This document shows, in pieces, positions 15,738 to 24,412 of a stretch of 64,000 bases of DNA. Both the position numbers and the translations under genes were made by a program. Within the stretch, counting starts at the first letter, position 1; each line of letters begins with the position of its first letter. Location: the NCBI RefSeq assembly GCF_014203795.1, contig NZ_JACHJU010000002.1, positions 248,001-312,000 of the forward strand. Direction: 5' to 3'. The DNA comes from Streptosporangium album (lineage in GTDB: Bacteria; Actinomycetota; Actinomycetes; Streptosporangiales; Streptosporangiaceae). The notes beneath the pieces are model-generated. The model was not told where the DNA came from and did no database searches. It saw only the letters and a list, made by a program, of their open reading frames with translations.

Positions 15738-16169
15738 ATGGCGACGGGGGATCCGGCCGAGGAGATCCGCAAGCTGATCAACGACCTGGGGAAGATCCCG
15801 CCCGAGCTTCGCAAGGCACTGCGGCCGGCGCTGAAGGGGGCGGCCGAGCCGATCGTCGCCGACGCCCGGGGACGGGCGTCGTGGTCGGGGCGCATCCCCG
15901 GCGCGATCACCCTGTCGGTGCGGCTGAGTAAACGCAATCCGGGCGTGTCCATCCGGGTGCGGCAAACAAAGGCGCCGCACGGGCGGCCGTGGGAGGGCAT
16001 CACCGGCGCGACCTCCTTCAAGCACCCGGTATTCGGCCACCGCGACCGGTGGGTGACCCAGGCGACCCAGCCGTATCTCGCGCCAGCTGCGGCGGCCGGC
16101 ACCGATGACGTGCTCGATGCGGCGGCACAGACCGTGGACCAGGTGGCACGAGAAGCAGGCTTCCGATGA
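15738..16169 (+). CDS. HK97 gp10-like tail completion protein
   Basis: A 143-residue basic protein. The helix EEIRKLINDLGKIPPELRKALRPALKGAAEPIVADAR followed by ITLSVRLSKRNPGVSIRVR is the pattern of HK97-gp10-like head-tail joining proteins. The end FKHPVFGHRDRWVTQATQPYL is characteristic: such proteins share 'HPvfG....W..q...P'. It starts at ATG directly after the previous TAG. Confidence 0.8.
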   Translation: MATGDPAEEIRKLINDLGKIPPELRKALRPALKGAAEPIVADARGRASWSGRIPGAITLSVRLSKRNPGVSIRVRQTKAPHGRPWEGITGATSFKHPVFGHRDRWVTQATQPYLAPAAAAGTDDVLDAAAQTVDQVAREAGFR

Positions 16170-16184
16170 TCGAAGGGATGAGTA

Positions 16185-16688
16185 ATGGCTTTCAGGCTGC
16201 AGTCGTTTTTCGAGCTTGAGGCGGAGGTGACCTCGCCTCTGGACCTGAGCACGCCGACGAACCTGATCAGCATCGCCCGGCAATTGAACCTGGCGCAGGG
16301 CTCCGGCGCCGGCCAGGCCGACATGGTGTGGTCGGACCAGCGGACGGTCGCCGCGTCGGCCACCGACGCGCTGGACCTGGCCGGTTCACTGAGCGGACCG
16401 TTCGGCGGCACGCTGACGTTCGCCCGAATCAAGATGGTCGTCGTGCTCGCGGCCCCGGGCAACACCAACAACGTCAACGTGACGATGCCGGGCAGCAACG
16501 GCGTGCCGTTGTTCCTGGCGGCCGGCGACGGCATCGCGGTCAAGCCCGGTGGTGCGTTCGTCTGGTTCGATCCGTCCGCGGCTGGGGTGGCCGTCACGGC
16601 CGCCACCGGCGACCTGCTCAACATCGTCAACTCGGGTGCCGGCACGTCGGTCACCTACGACATCCACATCGTCGGCGCGAGCTCGTAG
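16185..16688 (+). CDS. Beta-rich phage structural protein
   Basis: A 167-residue Gly/Ala/Val-rich protein. Its second half is a run of predicted beta strands (TFARIKMVVVLAAPGNTNNVNVTMPG, VPLFLAAGDGIAVKPGGAFVWFD, GDLLNIVNSGAGTSVTYDIHIVG). Similar folds occur in capsid or tail decoration proteins placed just before the tail tube. I see no catalytic motif. The function is by position only. Confidence 0.55.
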   Translation: MAFRLQSFFELEAEVTSPLDLSTPTNLISIARQLNLAQGSGAGQADMVWSDQRTVAASATDALDLAGSLSGPFGGTLTFARIKMVVVLAAPGNTNNVNVTMPGSNGVPLFLAAGDGIAVKPGGAFVWFDPSAAGVAVTAATGDLLNIVNSGAGTSVTYDIHIVGASS

Positions 16689-16697
16689 GAGGCACGC

Positions 16698-16952
16698 ATG
16701 GAGACCGTGTGGATCTCACACCCCCATCTCGACGGCAAGGTCGAGGTGCCCGCCTCCGCGCTGGCGCAGCACCAGCGCGCCGGCTGGGAGCAGACCGAAG
16801 CGCCGCCCCCGCCGCCGCTCCCGGAGCCGGACCCCGGCCCGGACGACAACACGACTGATCAGACCTCAGAAGCCCCGGCAGACGCCGGGGCTTCTGCTTT
16901 GCAGGACGCCTCGCCGAGCCGTCGGCGCACCACCACCAGAGGGGATGAGTAA
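16698..16952 (+). CDS. Small phage protein with a Pro-rich acidic tail
   Basis: An 84-residue protein. The first 32 residues (METVWISHPHLDGKVEVPASALAQHQRAGW) look like the small FeoA-free 'HxxxxxV...A...H...GW' domain often found in head or tail proteins. The rest is low complexity (PPPPPLPEPDPGP, then Asp/Thr/Ser). Its stop overlaps the next ATG. It is structural or assembly-related by position. Confidence 0.55.
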   Translation: METVWISHPHLDGKVEVPASALAQHQRAGWEQTEAPPPPPLPEPDPGPDDNTTDQTSEAPADAGASALQDASPSRRRTTTRGDE

Positions 16953-17434
16953 TGGCCGCCACGCCGATCACTCCGGCAAGCAGGTTCTTTAGGCCCGGTA
17001 CGACCAAGGCGTACTGGGTCGTGTCCATCAGCAACAAGACCGCCCCGACCCGGCTGGAGCTGAACGCCGGCGCGGACCTGTCCAAGGACATCGCCGACAT
17101 CGCCGGTTGGATGGTCTCCGGGCAGAAGATCGACACCCCGGACTTGAACAGCAGATTCGTGAGCAACATCCCCGGTCTCACCAACGCGGGCGAGTCGGGC
17201 ATCACGTTCTACGCGTCTGACAACGGCCTGGACGTGCGCAGCCTGATGCCGCGCGACACCGCCGGTTTCATCGTCTGGATGGACGGTGGCGACGTCGCCG
17301 GCCGGAAGATGGATGTGTTCCCGGTGCGCGTGCTCAGCGTCGGCAAGCAGCGCAGCATGGGCGCGGAGGCGGCGCGACTGGCGGTCCAGTACGCCGTGAC
17401 GTCCGAGCCGGCCGAGGATGTGACGATTCCGTGA
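16952..17434 (+). CDS. Major tail (tube) protein
   Basis: A 160-residue protein just before the tail-assembly chaperone pair, the usual place of the tail tube gene. The sequence FFRPGTTKAYWVVSISNKTAPTRLELNAGADLSKDIADI and the later ESGITFYASDNG, VRSLMPRDTAGFIVWMDGGD, MDVFPVRVLSVGKQ match the compact phage tail-tube fold of Lambda-gpV or mycobacteriophage type. The ATG follows GGGGATGAGT. Overlapping starts and stops link it to both neighbours. Confidence 0.8.
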   Translation: MAATPITPASRFFRPGTTKAYWVVSISNKTAPTRLELNAGADLSKDIADIAGWMVSGQKIDTPDLNSRFVSNIPGLTNAGESGITFYASDNGLDVRSLMPRDTAGFIVWMDGGDVAGRKMDVFPVRVLSVGKQRSMGAEAARLAVQYAVTSEPAEDVTIP

Positions 17435-17931
17435 GCCTGCGCGACCGCCTGCTCCACCGGCCGCGACCGGCGGACACCTACCCGCTGCGGATCGATGACG
17501 ACACCGAGATCCGTAAAGAGCTGGAGCGGGTCCGGATGCTGGGTCGGCTGCTGCAGCTTCAGGGCGAGGCAGCCGATGAGTCGGCGGTGCGCGCGGCCAA
17601 GGCGGACCTCGCGGCGGCCGAGACCGCGATGGCGGCCTGCTACGAACCGGTCGTCTTGCGGGCGATGCCGCCGGACGCGTTCGAGGCGCTGATCGGTGAG
17701 CACAAGCCGCGCCCCGACAGCGAGGACAAGGTGTGGAACCTGGACACCTTCCCGCGGGCGGTCTTGTGGGAGTGCATCGAGTCCGACCTGACGGAGGCCG
17801 AGTGGGACCAGGTCTGGCGGGAGGTCTTGTCCAACGGTGAGCGGGTCGAGCTGTGCAATGCGGCGATCCGGGTGAATGTGCGGGTGCCGGACTCGACGCT
17901 CCCAAAAGGCTGGACGCAGACTCCGGCCTGA
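17431..17931 (+). CDS. Tail assembly chaperone, gpG-like
   Basis: A 166-residue protein between tail tube and tape measure, starting at a GTG that overlaps the preceding TGA. It is helical and charged (IRKELERVRMLGRLLQLQG, ESAVRAAKADLAAAETAMAAC), with the conserved core PPDAFEALIGEHKPRP and VWECIESDL. Such proteins coat the tape measure during tail assembly. Eight codons before the stop lies a slippery heptamer, so a fraction of ribosomes should shift and make a longer gpGT-like fusion. Confidence 0.82.
   Translation: MSLRDRLLHRPRPADTYPLRIDDDTEIRKELERVRMLGRLLQLQGEAADESAVRAAKADLAAAETAMAACYEPVVLRAMPPDAFEALIGEHKPRPDSEDKVWNLDTFPRAVLWECIESDLTEAEWDQVWREVLSNGERVELCNAAIRVNVRVPDSTLPKGWTQTPA
17901..17907 (+). 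promoter_or_regulatory. Programmed -1 frameshift site
   Basis: The heptamer CCCAAAA is phased exactly as X-XXY-YYZ: C, CCA, AAA in the gpG frame. It is followed by GGC. A -1 shift here continues from Lys159 of gpG into the overlapping frame ending at 18245. This matches the Lambda gpG/gpT arrangement in position, direction and phase. Confidence 0.88.
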
Positions 17932-18245
17932 CGGTCGAGCTGGCGGTCTGCCACCACTACCGTATCCGCCACTCCGAGTTCCTGGCCTGGTCGGATGAGG
18001 ATCGGGACAAGGCGATCTGGCAGCACATCCGGGTGAGGCAGGCGTGCGGGTCGTGCGGGACCCGCCCGCAGGAGTGGGACGAAACACGCGGCGGCGACCG
18101 CAACGCCTACGTTGCCGAGCCCGAGCGGTGCCGGGGATGTGAGCTGAAAGAAGCAGCCCAGGACAGCCTGACCGGCGATGAGGGCCGCGGTGTCCGCATC
18201 GTTCTCACTCGACCCCTGAAGGAGGTGACCCATGGCCATCCGTGA
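17907..18245 (+). CDS. gpT-like extension made by -1 frameshift
   Basis: This segment of 112 residues has no start of its own that looks used. It is joined to residues 1-159 of the gpG-like protein by the shift at 17901-17907, giving a fusion of about 271 residues. It contains LAVCHHYRIRHSEFLAWSDED and DKAIWQHIRV. A four-Cys pair of knuckles follows (CGSCGTRPQEWDE, then CRGCELKE) that could bind zinc, a feature common in actinophage gpT-type proteins. Its stop overlaps the first codons of the tape measure gene. The fusion chaperone recruits the tail tube protein in Lambda. Confidence 0.82.
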   Translation, partial: RLDADSGLTVELAVCHHYRIRHSEFLAWSDEDRDKAIWQHIRVRQACGSCGTRPQEWDETRGGDRNAYVAEPERCRGCELKEAAQDSLTGDEGRGVRIVLTRPLKEVTHGHP

Positions 18246-21200
18246 CCTGATCATCGACATCAAGAGCCGGTTCGACGAGCGGGGCTCCAAGGCCGCCGAG
18301 GAGGGGCTGAAGAAGACCGAGGAGGCCGCCAAGCGCTCCCAGCGTGAGCTGGAGCGGATGGAGCGGGCCGCGGCCAAGGCCCGGGATGCGATGGAGAGCT
18401 CAGGTCAGGCGCTGGCCACCTTCGGCGCGGTCGCGGTGGCCGGGATCGGCGTGGCCGTCAAAGCGGCCGTCGAGTGGGAGTCGGCGTGGACCGGGGTGAC
18501 CAAGACCGTTGAGGGCACCCCGGCCCAGATGGCCGCCCTGGAAGGAGCGTTGCGCGGTCTGGCCAGGGAACTGCCCGCTACCCATAAGGAGATCGCCGGG
18601 GTCGCCGAAGCGGCCGGGCAGTTGGGTATCAAGCGCGAGTCCATCGTGTCGTTCACGACGACCATGGTCGCGCTTGGTGAGACGACGAACCTGTCGGCCG
18701 AGCAGGCCGCCACCGCCATGGCCCGGTTGTCCAACATCATGGGCACCCCGCAGCAGGAGATCGGCAAGCTGGGCGCGTCCCTGGTGGCGCTCGGCAACGC
18801 CGGCGCGTCGACCGAGGCCGAGATCGTGGAAATGGCGCTGCGCATCGCCGGCGCGGGCAAGGTGATCGGCCTGTCAGAGGGGCAGGTCCTCGGTTTCGCG
18901 AACGCCCTGTCGAGTGTCGGCATCAACGCGGAGGCGGGCGGTTCGTCGATCTCCCGTGTGATGATCACTATCGCGCAGGCCGTCGACACTGGCGGCGCGT
19001 CGGTGGAGAAGTTTGCCAAGGTCGCGGGCATGTCGGCCGCTGAGTTCTCCACCGCTTTCAAGGACGACGCGGGCGGCGCTCTGGCCGCGTTCATCGAGGG
19101 GCTGGGCCGGGTCGAGGCCTCCGGCGGGAGCCTGTTTTCGACGCTGCAGCAGCTCGGGTTCAGCGAGATCGAGGTCCGGGACGCGCTGCTGCGTACCGCG
19201 AACGCCGGGTCGCTGCTGACCGACAGTCTGCGCCTCGGCGAACAGGCCTGGGCGGATAACTCGGCGCTGGTCGAGGAAGCGGCTAAACGTTACGAGACGA
19301 CCGCGTCGAAAATGCAGGTCGCCGAGAACAACATCACCGACCTGGGCATCACGATCGGTGAGACGTTCTTGCCTGTGCTCGGCGCTGCCGCCGAGCACAC
19401 CTCGGGCTGGATCACGATGCTGCAGGATCTGCCCGCACCGGTGAAGACCGCCGGTGGTGTGGTGGGCGCCATGGCGGGGACCGTGGCACTGGCAGGCGGC
19501 GCGGCGATGATCGCCGTGCCGAAGATGGTCGAGTTCACCAAGACGTTGGCGGACATGGGCCCCCGCGGCGCGGCAATGGCGTCTCGGCTGTCCAGCCTCG
19601 GCGCATTCCTGACCGGGCCGTGGGGTGTTGCTCTGGCGGCCGCCGCGGCGGTGACGGTGCTGTTCGCCGACGCCCAAGCGCAGACCGCCGGCCGGGTGCA
19701 AGACCTCACCGACGCGATCATCGCCGACCACGGCGCCATCGCAGAACTGACGAAGGAGAAAATCGCTCACCTGCTGGTCGATGACGGTCTGATCGAGTCG
19801 GCCAAAACCCTCGGGTTGAACCTGGACACGGTGACAGCGGCTTTCTCCGGCAACAAGGACCAGGCCGCGCTGCTGAACAAGCAGCTGGACGAGATGCTCA
19901 AAAAGCGGATGGATCAGGCCCCGGCGTTCGCGATGCCCTGGGACGAAGAGGGCAGGAAGATCAAGAATGAGACGGACGCGATCGCCCGCCTGCAGTACGC
20001 CCTGGGCGAGTACGGCCGCCAACTGGATGATGCCAAGGCCAAGGTCCAAGACCAGGCCGACGTCACCGGAAAGGCCGAGGTCAAGGTCACCGACCTGGAG
20101 TCGGCGATGAAGGGCATGTCTGCGACTGCGACTGGTCAGGGCAACGTGGTGGGCGACCTGACCGGGATCATGCAGGGCCTGGCCAACACCTACGGGCTGG
20201 TCGGCGATGACGCGGTCAAGGCCGCCCAGAAGATGATCGACTCCTGGAGTCAGGCGTTCAGCTCATTCGGCAACATGACAGGGGCGCTCTCGGAGATCGA
20301 GTCGTCTCTGAGCGGGTCGAGCACCTCGGGTGCTGACCGGCAGGCGGCCGCCGTTGAGCGGCTGGCCGAGGTGCAGCGCACCAGCGCCGAGAAGATCAAG
20401 CGGGCGCAGCGTGATCTGGCCGACGCCCACGAACAAGCCGCTGACCAGGCGGTGCAGTCGCAAGAGCGGATCAAGGCCGCCCAAGAGTCGCTGGCATCAG
20501 CGGTTGAGGAGGCGGCTCAGCGTGAGGCGGACGCCGTCCAAGGGGTGGCCGACGCCCGGCAGCGGGTAGCCGATAGCCAGGACGCGCTCGCCACCGTGGT
20601 GGAGAGGGCGGCTCAGCGTGAGGCGGACGCCACGCAGAAGGTGGCGGACGCACGGCAGCGGGCTGCCGACGTGGCCGAGGACTCCGGGCGCAAGATCGAG
20701 TCCGCTGTTCAGCGGGTGAGTGACGCCCAGGTCGACGCGGCTCAGCGTGAGCTCGACGCCGAGCAGCGACTGCAGGACAGCCACGCCCGCACCGCCCAGG
20801 CGGTTGAGGACCTGACCGCCGCCCGTGAGCGCGCGGCGGAGCGGCTGGAGGACCTCGCTCGCTCATCGGCGTCCGGCGCGCTGGATGAGGAAGGCGCGCA
20901 GATCGCGATCGAGCGGGCCCGCCAACGCCTCGATGAGGTCAACGCCGACCCGGCGTCATCGGCCCTGGATCGGCAGGAAGCGGACCTGGCGTTTCGTCGC
21001 GCGGTGCAGCGGCTGGAGGAGATCCGGCGGCGTAACACCGACCTGCAGCAGGAGATCGACGACGCGAACCGGGCCGGGATCGAAGGCAGCACCGAGGTTG
21101 TCGCGGCCAAGGAGCGCATCGCCGCGGCGCAGCAGGCCGAGCAAGAGGCCGAGGCTGCCCTGGCCAAGGCTCGTGAAGAAGCAGCGCGTTCTGTCGCCGC

Positions 21201-22455
21201 GGCCGAGCAGGCGTTGGCCGATGCCCGCCGGGATGCGTCCCGCGAGCAGGAGGACGCGGCGGCGGCCGTCGCCAAGGCCGAGGCGGACGCCAACCAGGCG
21301 CGCATCGACAGCGCCAAGGACGTCGCGAAGGCGCAACGCGACATCACGGACGCGCAGAAGGATGCGGCCCAGGCCGAGGCCGAGCTGGACCAAACCCGCA
21401 TCGACAGCGCCAAGGATGTGCTGAAGGCCAAGAAAGACGTCGCCGATGCTGAGAAGGACGCGGCCAAGGCGACGAAGGACGCGGCCCGGGACGTCGCCGA
21501 CGCCGAGGAGGCCGTACGGAAGGCCCGCCAGGAATCGGCGCGTGACCAGAAGAAAGCCAACGCCGACGTGCGCGACTCCTGGGTGGAGCTGGGCGGCACG
21601 GTGGCCGTCACCACCGAGCAGTACCTCAAAGAGCTGGAAAAGCAGGTCAAGGACCAGGAGAAATGGGCCGACAACCTGATCAGCCTGGCCGGGCGGGTTC
21701 CGGACGAGATGCTCAAAGAGCTGGCCGAGCTCGGGCCGGGCGGGGCGAAGGTCGTCGCGTTGGCCTCTGAGATGTCGGATGCGGAGCTCAAGAAATTCAT
21801 CGCCTTGCACGGCCGATCCGGCAAGGAAGCCGGCGACGTGTTCGCCGAGAACCTCGCGGCCGCGGGGCCGGTGCTGCGGGAGATCGCCCGCACCCGCGGT
21901 CAGGATGTGGCCGACAAGGTCCGCGAGGGCATGGACGGCGGCCGGACCAGTGTGTTCGAGGCGGCCCGGCGACTGGGCGTGGAAATCGACAGCGGCCTGG
22001 AGGTGGACCGCCCGCGCGTCCTGACGCTGACGCTGGTGTACAACACCGAGAACGCGCCGCCCCGTACCGCCCGGGAGAGCGGCGGTATCGACCGGTACGC
22101 CGCCGGCGGGATACGCCCCGTAGGCCCGATGATCGCCAACCGGCCGACGGTCCTGTTCGGGGAGGGCCGCGACGATGAGGCGTTCATCCCCTACGACCAG
22201 GCCTACCGTCCCCGGGCGGAATCGCTGCTGTCACAGGTGGCCGGTGACTTCGGCGGAGTGTTCCTCAAACCGCTCGGCGCAGCGACCCCGGGGACAGGCG
22301 GTGGGTCCGCGATGGCGGTCGGGCAGGGCAGCAACACTTACAACATCACGCTGCAGGTGCCGCCGAACGCGAACATGGCGCAGTTGGGGGCGGTGACAGT
22401 GGATGCGATCCAGGAGTTCGAGCGGCGCTCCGGCGCGGGGTGGCGGCGCACATGA
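18232..22455 (+). CDS. Tape measure protein
   Basis: The largest gene of the element: 1407 residues that set tail length. The start (MAIRDLIIDIKSRFDERGSK) leads into a coiled coil and a hydrophobic helix (TFGAVAVAGIGVAVKAAVEW). The PhageMin_Tail/TP901 domain follows at about 80-330, with ALRGLARELPATHKEIAGVAEAAGQLGI and MGTPQQEIGKLGASLVALGN. Two more hydrophobic segments lie near 405-430 and 462-480. Residues about 703-1120 are a long Ala/Gln/Arg/Glu coiled coil with a 32-residue period. The C-terminus has GGIDRYAAGGIRPVGP and FGEGRDDEAFIPYDQAYR, typical of tape measures. At about 1.5 angstrom per residue, the tail would be near 200 nm (inference). Confidence 0.93.
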   Translation: MAIRDLIIDIKSRFDERGSKAAEEGLKKTEEAAKRSQRELERMERAAAKARDAMESSGQALATFGAVAVAGIGVAVKAAVEWESAWTGVTKTVEGTPAQMAALEGALRGLARELPATHKEIAGVAEAAGQLGIKRESIVSFTTTMVALGETTNLSAEQAATAMARLSNIMGTPQQEIGKLGASLVALGNAGASTEAEIVEMALRIAGAGKVIGLSEGQVLGFANALSSVGINAEAGGSSISRVMITIAQAVDTGGASVEKFAKVAGMSAAEFSTAFKDDAGGALAAFIEGLGRVEASGGSLFSTLQQLGFSEIEVRDALLRTANAGSLLTDSLRLGEQAWADNSALVEEAAKRYETTASKMQVAENNITDLGITIGETFLPVLGAAAEHTSGWITMLQDLPAPVKTAGGVVGAMAGTVALAGGAAMIAVPKMVEFTKTLADMGPRGAAMASRLSSLGAFLTGPWGVALAAAAAVTVLFADAQAQTAGRVQDLTDAIIADHGAIAELTKEKIAHLLVDDGLIESAKTLGLNLDTVTAAFSGNKDQAALLNKQLDEMLKKRMDQAPAFAMPWDEEGRKIKNETDAIARLQYALGEYGRQLDDAKAKVQDQADVTGKAEVKVTDLESAMKGMSATATGQGNVVGDLTGIMQGLANTYGLVGDDAVKAAQKMIDSWSQAFSSFGNMTGALSEIESSLSGSSTSGADRQAAAVERLAEVQRTSAEKIKRAQRDLADAHEQAADQAVQSQERIKAAQESLASAVEEAAQREADAVQGVADARQRVADSQDALATVVERAAQREADATQKVADARQRAADVAEDSGRKIESAVQRVSDAQVDAAQRELDAEQRLQDSHARTAQAVEDLTAARERAAERLEDLARSSASGALDEEGAQIAIERARQRLDEVNADPASSALDRQEADLAFRRAVQRLEEIRRRNTDLQQEIDDANRAGIEGSTEVVAAKERIAAAQQAEQEAEAALAKAREEAARSVAAAEQALADARRDASREQEDAAAAVAKAEADANQARIDSAKDVAKAQRDITDAQKDAAQAEAELDQTRIDSAKDVLKAKKDVADAEKDAAKATKDAARDVADAEEAVRKARQESARDQKKANADVRDSWVELGGTVAVTTEQYLKELEKQVKDQEKWADNLISLAGRVPDEMLKELAELGPGGAKVVALASEMSDAELKKFIALHGRSGKEAGDVFAENLAAAGPVLREIARTRGQDVADKVREGMDGGRTSVFEAARRLGVEIDSGLEVDRPRVLTLTLVYNTENAPPRTARESGGIDRYAAGGIRPVGPMIANRPTVLFGEGRDDEAFIPYDQAYRPRAESLLSQVAGDFGGVFLKPLGAATPGTGGGSAMAVGQGSNTYNITLQVPPNANMAQLGAVTVDAIQEFERRSGAGWRRT
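20511..20631 (+). repeat. 96-nt repeat period in the tape measure gene
   Basis: The 25-base block 20511-20535 recurs exactly at 20607-20631, 96 bases on. The 20-base block 21301-21320 likewise recurs at 21397-21416, again 96 bases on. The spacing corresponds to 32 residues of coiled coil, so tail length may change by gain or loss of units. Confidence 0.7.
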
Positions 22456-23645
22456 CCATGCCGACCCGTAGCGCCGAGGTGCAGTTCACCGCCGGGGTGT
22501 GGACGGATGTGTCGCCCTACCTGACGGTCCCGCTGTCGACGTCCCGCGGGTCCAACCGGGTGCAGTCGCCGATCGTCCGCTACCAGGCGGGCACGGCGAC
22601 GGTCCGGCTGAAGAACGGCGACCGCCGCTTCGACCCGACGAACCTGGCCGGGCCGTACGTGTCGGCCGGCCGGTCGCAGGTGATGCCGATGCGGCCGGTG
22701 AGGATCCGCGCCACCTGGAACTCGGTCACCTACGACGTGTTCAGTGGGTTCGCCGACATGTGGGACGTCGCCTGGTATGACCCCTTCTACTCGGTGACCA
22801 CGGTGCAGCTCACCGACGGGTTCAAGGTGCTGGCCAACAAGAAACGCCCCGCCGTCACCGCAGTCGGCGCCGGGGAGAACACCGGGGCACGGATCACCCG
22901 GATCCTGGACTCGGCCGGCTGGTCGGCCACCAACCGGGTGATCGCCACCGGCAACAGCACCCTGCAGGCCACCACCTTGGAAGGGGATGCGCTCAGCGAA
23001 CTGCAGGCCGCCGCCGAATCAGAGATCGGCGAGCTGTACGTGGACGGCGCCGGCCGGGTGGTGTTCCGCAACCGGCACGCCCTGCTGTTGGACGCGCGCA
23101 GCAACACCGTGCAGGCCACGTTCGGCGACCCACCCACGGCTGTCGCTCCCTTCACCGCGCGGATCAACACCGACGACGCCACCTTGTGGAACGAGATCCG
23201 AGTGCAGCGCACCGGCGGCGTCGAGCAACTGGTGGGCGATACGGCCAGCCAGGACGAGTTCCTGACCCGCACCTACCAGGCATCCAACCTGTTGCTGGAA
23301 GACGACAGCATCGTGGGCAACTACGCGGGCTGGATCCTGTACGTGTCCAAGGACCCCGAGGTGCGTTTCGACGCCATTGAGATCCACGCTCACGCCGACC
23401 CCGCCACCATGTTCCCGCACGTGCTGGGGCGGGAGATCGGCGACCGCATCAAGATCGTTCGCCGGCCTCCCGGCGGCGGGGCGCCGATCATCCGTGAGGT
23501 GTTCATCCGCGGCATCTCCCACGAGGTGACCCAAGCCACCTGGATCACGACATGGGCGTTGCAGTCCGCGACCAAATACGGCTCGTTCCTGGTGCTGGAT
23601 CATCCGGTGCTCGGCATGCTCGACCAGAACGCGCTCGCGTATTAA
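22452..23645 (+). CDS. Minor tail (distal tail or baseplate hub) protein
   Basis: A 397-residue protein whose ATG overlaps the tape measure stop (ATGA); GTG 22440 is an alternative without advantage. The N-terminus (EVQFTAGVWTDVSPYL, RYQAGTATVRLKNGDRRFDPTN, PMRPVRIRATW, YDVFSGFADMWDV) is typical of siphovirus distal tail proteins of actinophages. The remainder has hub-like features (LSELQAAAESEIGELYVDGAGRVVF, LWNEIRVQRTGG, GREIGDRIKIVRRPPG). It likely connects the tape measure tip with the receptor-binding proteins. Confidence 0.82.
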   Translation: MTMPTRSAEVQFTAGVWTDVSPYLTVPLSTSRGSNRVQSPIVRYQAGTATVRLKNGDRRFDPTNLAGPYVSAGRSQVMPMRPVRIRATWNSVTYDVFSGFADMWDVAWYDPFYSVTTVQLTDGFKVLANKKRPAVTAVGAGENTGARITRILDSAGWSATNRVIATGNSTLQATTLEGDALSELQAAAESEIGELYVDGAGRVVFRNRHALLLDARSNTVQATFGDPPTAVAPFTARINTDDATLWNEIRVQRTGGVEQLVGDTASQDEFLTRTYQASNLLLEDDSIVGNYAGWILYVSKDPEVRFDAIEIHAHADPATMFPHVLGREIGDRIKIVRRPPGGGAPIIREVFIRGISHEVTQATWITTWALQSATKYGSFLVLDHPVLGMLDQNALAY

Positions 23646-23654
23646 GGAGGCGAA

Positions 23655-24290
23655 GTGCCGTTCAAGGACTTCACCACGGAGATCCTGACGTCAGCCGACG
23701 TCGACCTGTACCTGATGAGTCAGGTCATTATCCGCTGCACATCTTCCACTCGGCCTACTTTGCCCGCTCAGGGATGGCATATATACGAGACGGACACTAA
23801 TCAGTTCCTCGTGTATAACGGTTCCACGTGGGTGCAGGAGGGAGTTGAGACTCTATTCAAGCGAAAGACCGCCGATGAATCCGTTGTCAATAGCACCACC
23901 GTGCAAGATGATAACGACCTGACGGTTACCGTAGGGGCAAACAGGGTTTACGACGTCCTGCTACGGCTGAAGCTCGAAGGCGGCTCCAATGGAGACTTCA
24001 GCTACAACTGGACATTGCCCAGTGGTGCAAGCATAGATCTTGCGGTAACCAGCATGAGTACGGTGGTTTCGGGTAATGAGGCGTCGATATACAACCATTC
24101 ATTCCCGGGAGGAGACAGGCTCCTCGGAATGAATACAACCCCGGCAACAGCATCCATCGTTATGCAGGGATTGCTTATTGTGGGTGGAACGTCGGGAGCC
24201 GTTACGTTCCGTTGGGCGCAGGCAACATCATCGACGACCACTCTTTTCGTCAAAGCAACGTCATACATGATCTTGCGGAGACTGGCGTAA
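23655..24290 (+). CDS. Tail-tip or fibre-type protein, likely host recognition
   Basis: A 211-residue protein beginning at GTG behind AGGAGG. The N-terminus carries a small 'RPTLPAQGWHIYETDTNQ-FLVYNGSTWV' module, which is common at the start of tail fibre or collar proteins. The rest is a beta-rich globular domain (DDNDLTVTVGANRVYDVLLRLK, MSTVVSGNEASIYNHSF, GLLIVGGTSGAVTFRWAQATSSTTTLFVKATSYMIL). Base composition and codon choice are clearly more AT-rich than the rest of the late operon (ATA, AAT and TTA-type codons are frequent), pointing to recent exchange. The receptor-binding role is inferred. Confidence 0.7.
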   Translation: MPFKDFTTEILTSADVDLYLMSQVIIRCTSSTRPTLPAQGWHIYETDTNQFLVYNGSTWVQEGVETLFKRKTADESVVNSTTVQDDNDLTVTVGANRVYDVLLRLKLEGGSNGDFSYNWTLPSGASIDLAVTSMSTVVSGNEASIYNHSFPGGDRLLGMNTTPATASIVMQGLLIVGGTSGAVTFRWAQATSSTTTLFVKATSYMILRRLA

Positions 24291-24412
24291 GCATTGTGAC
24301 CATGGGATTGCGCCCATTCTTTCCAGCTCGGGTCCAGAGTTTCAGATATTCGGCACATATCTGACGGCTGCAAGCTGAGAAACGCCCGTCAGGACAGGGC
24401 TCCAGCGCGACG

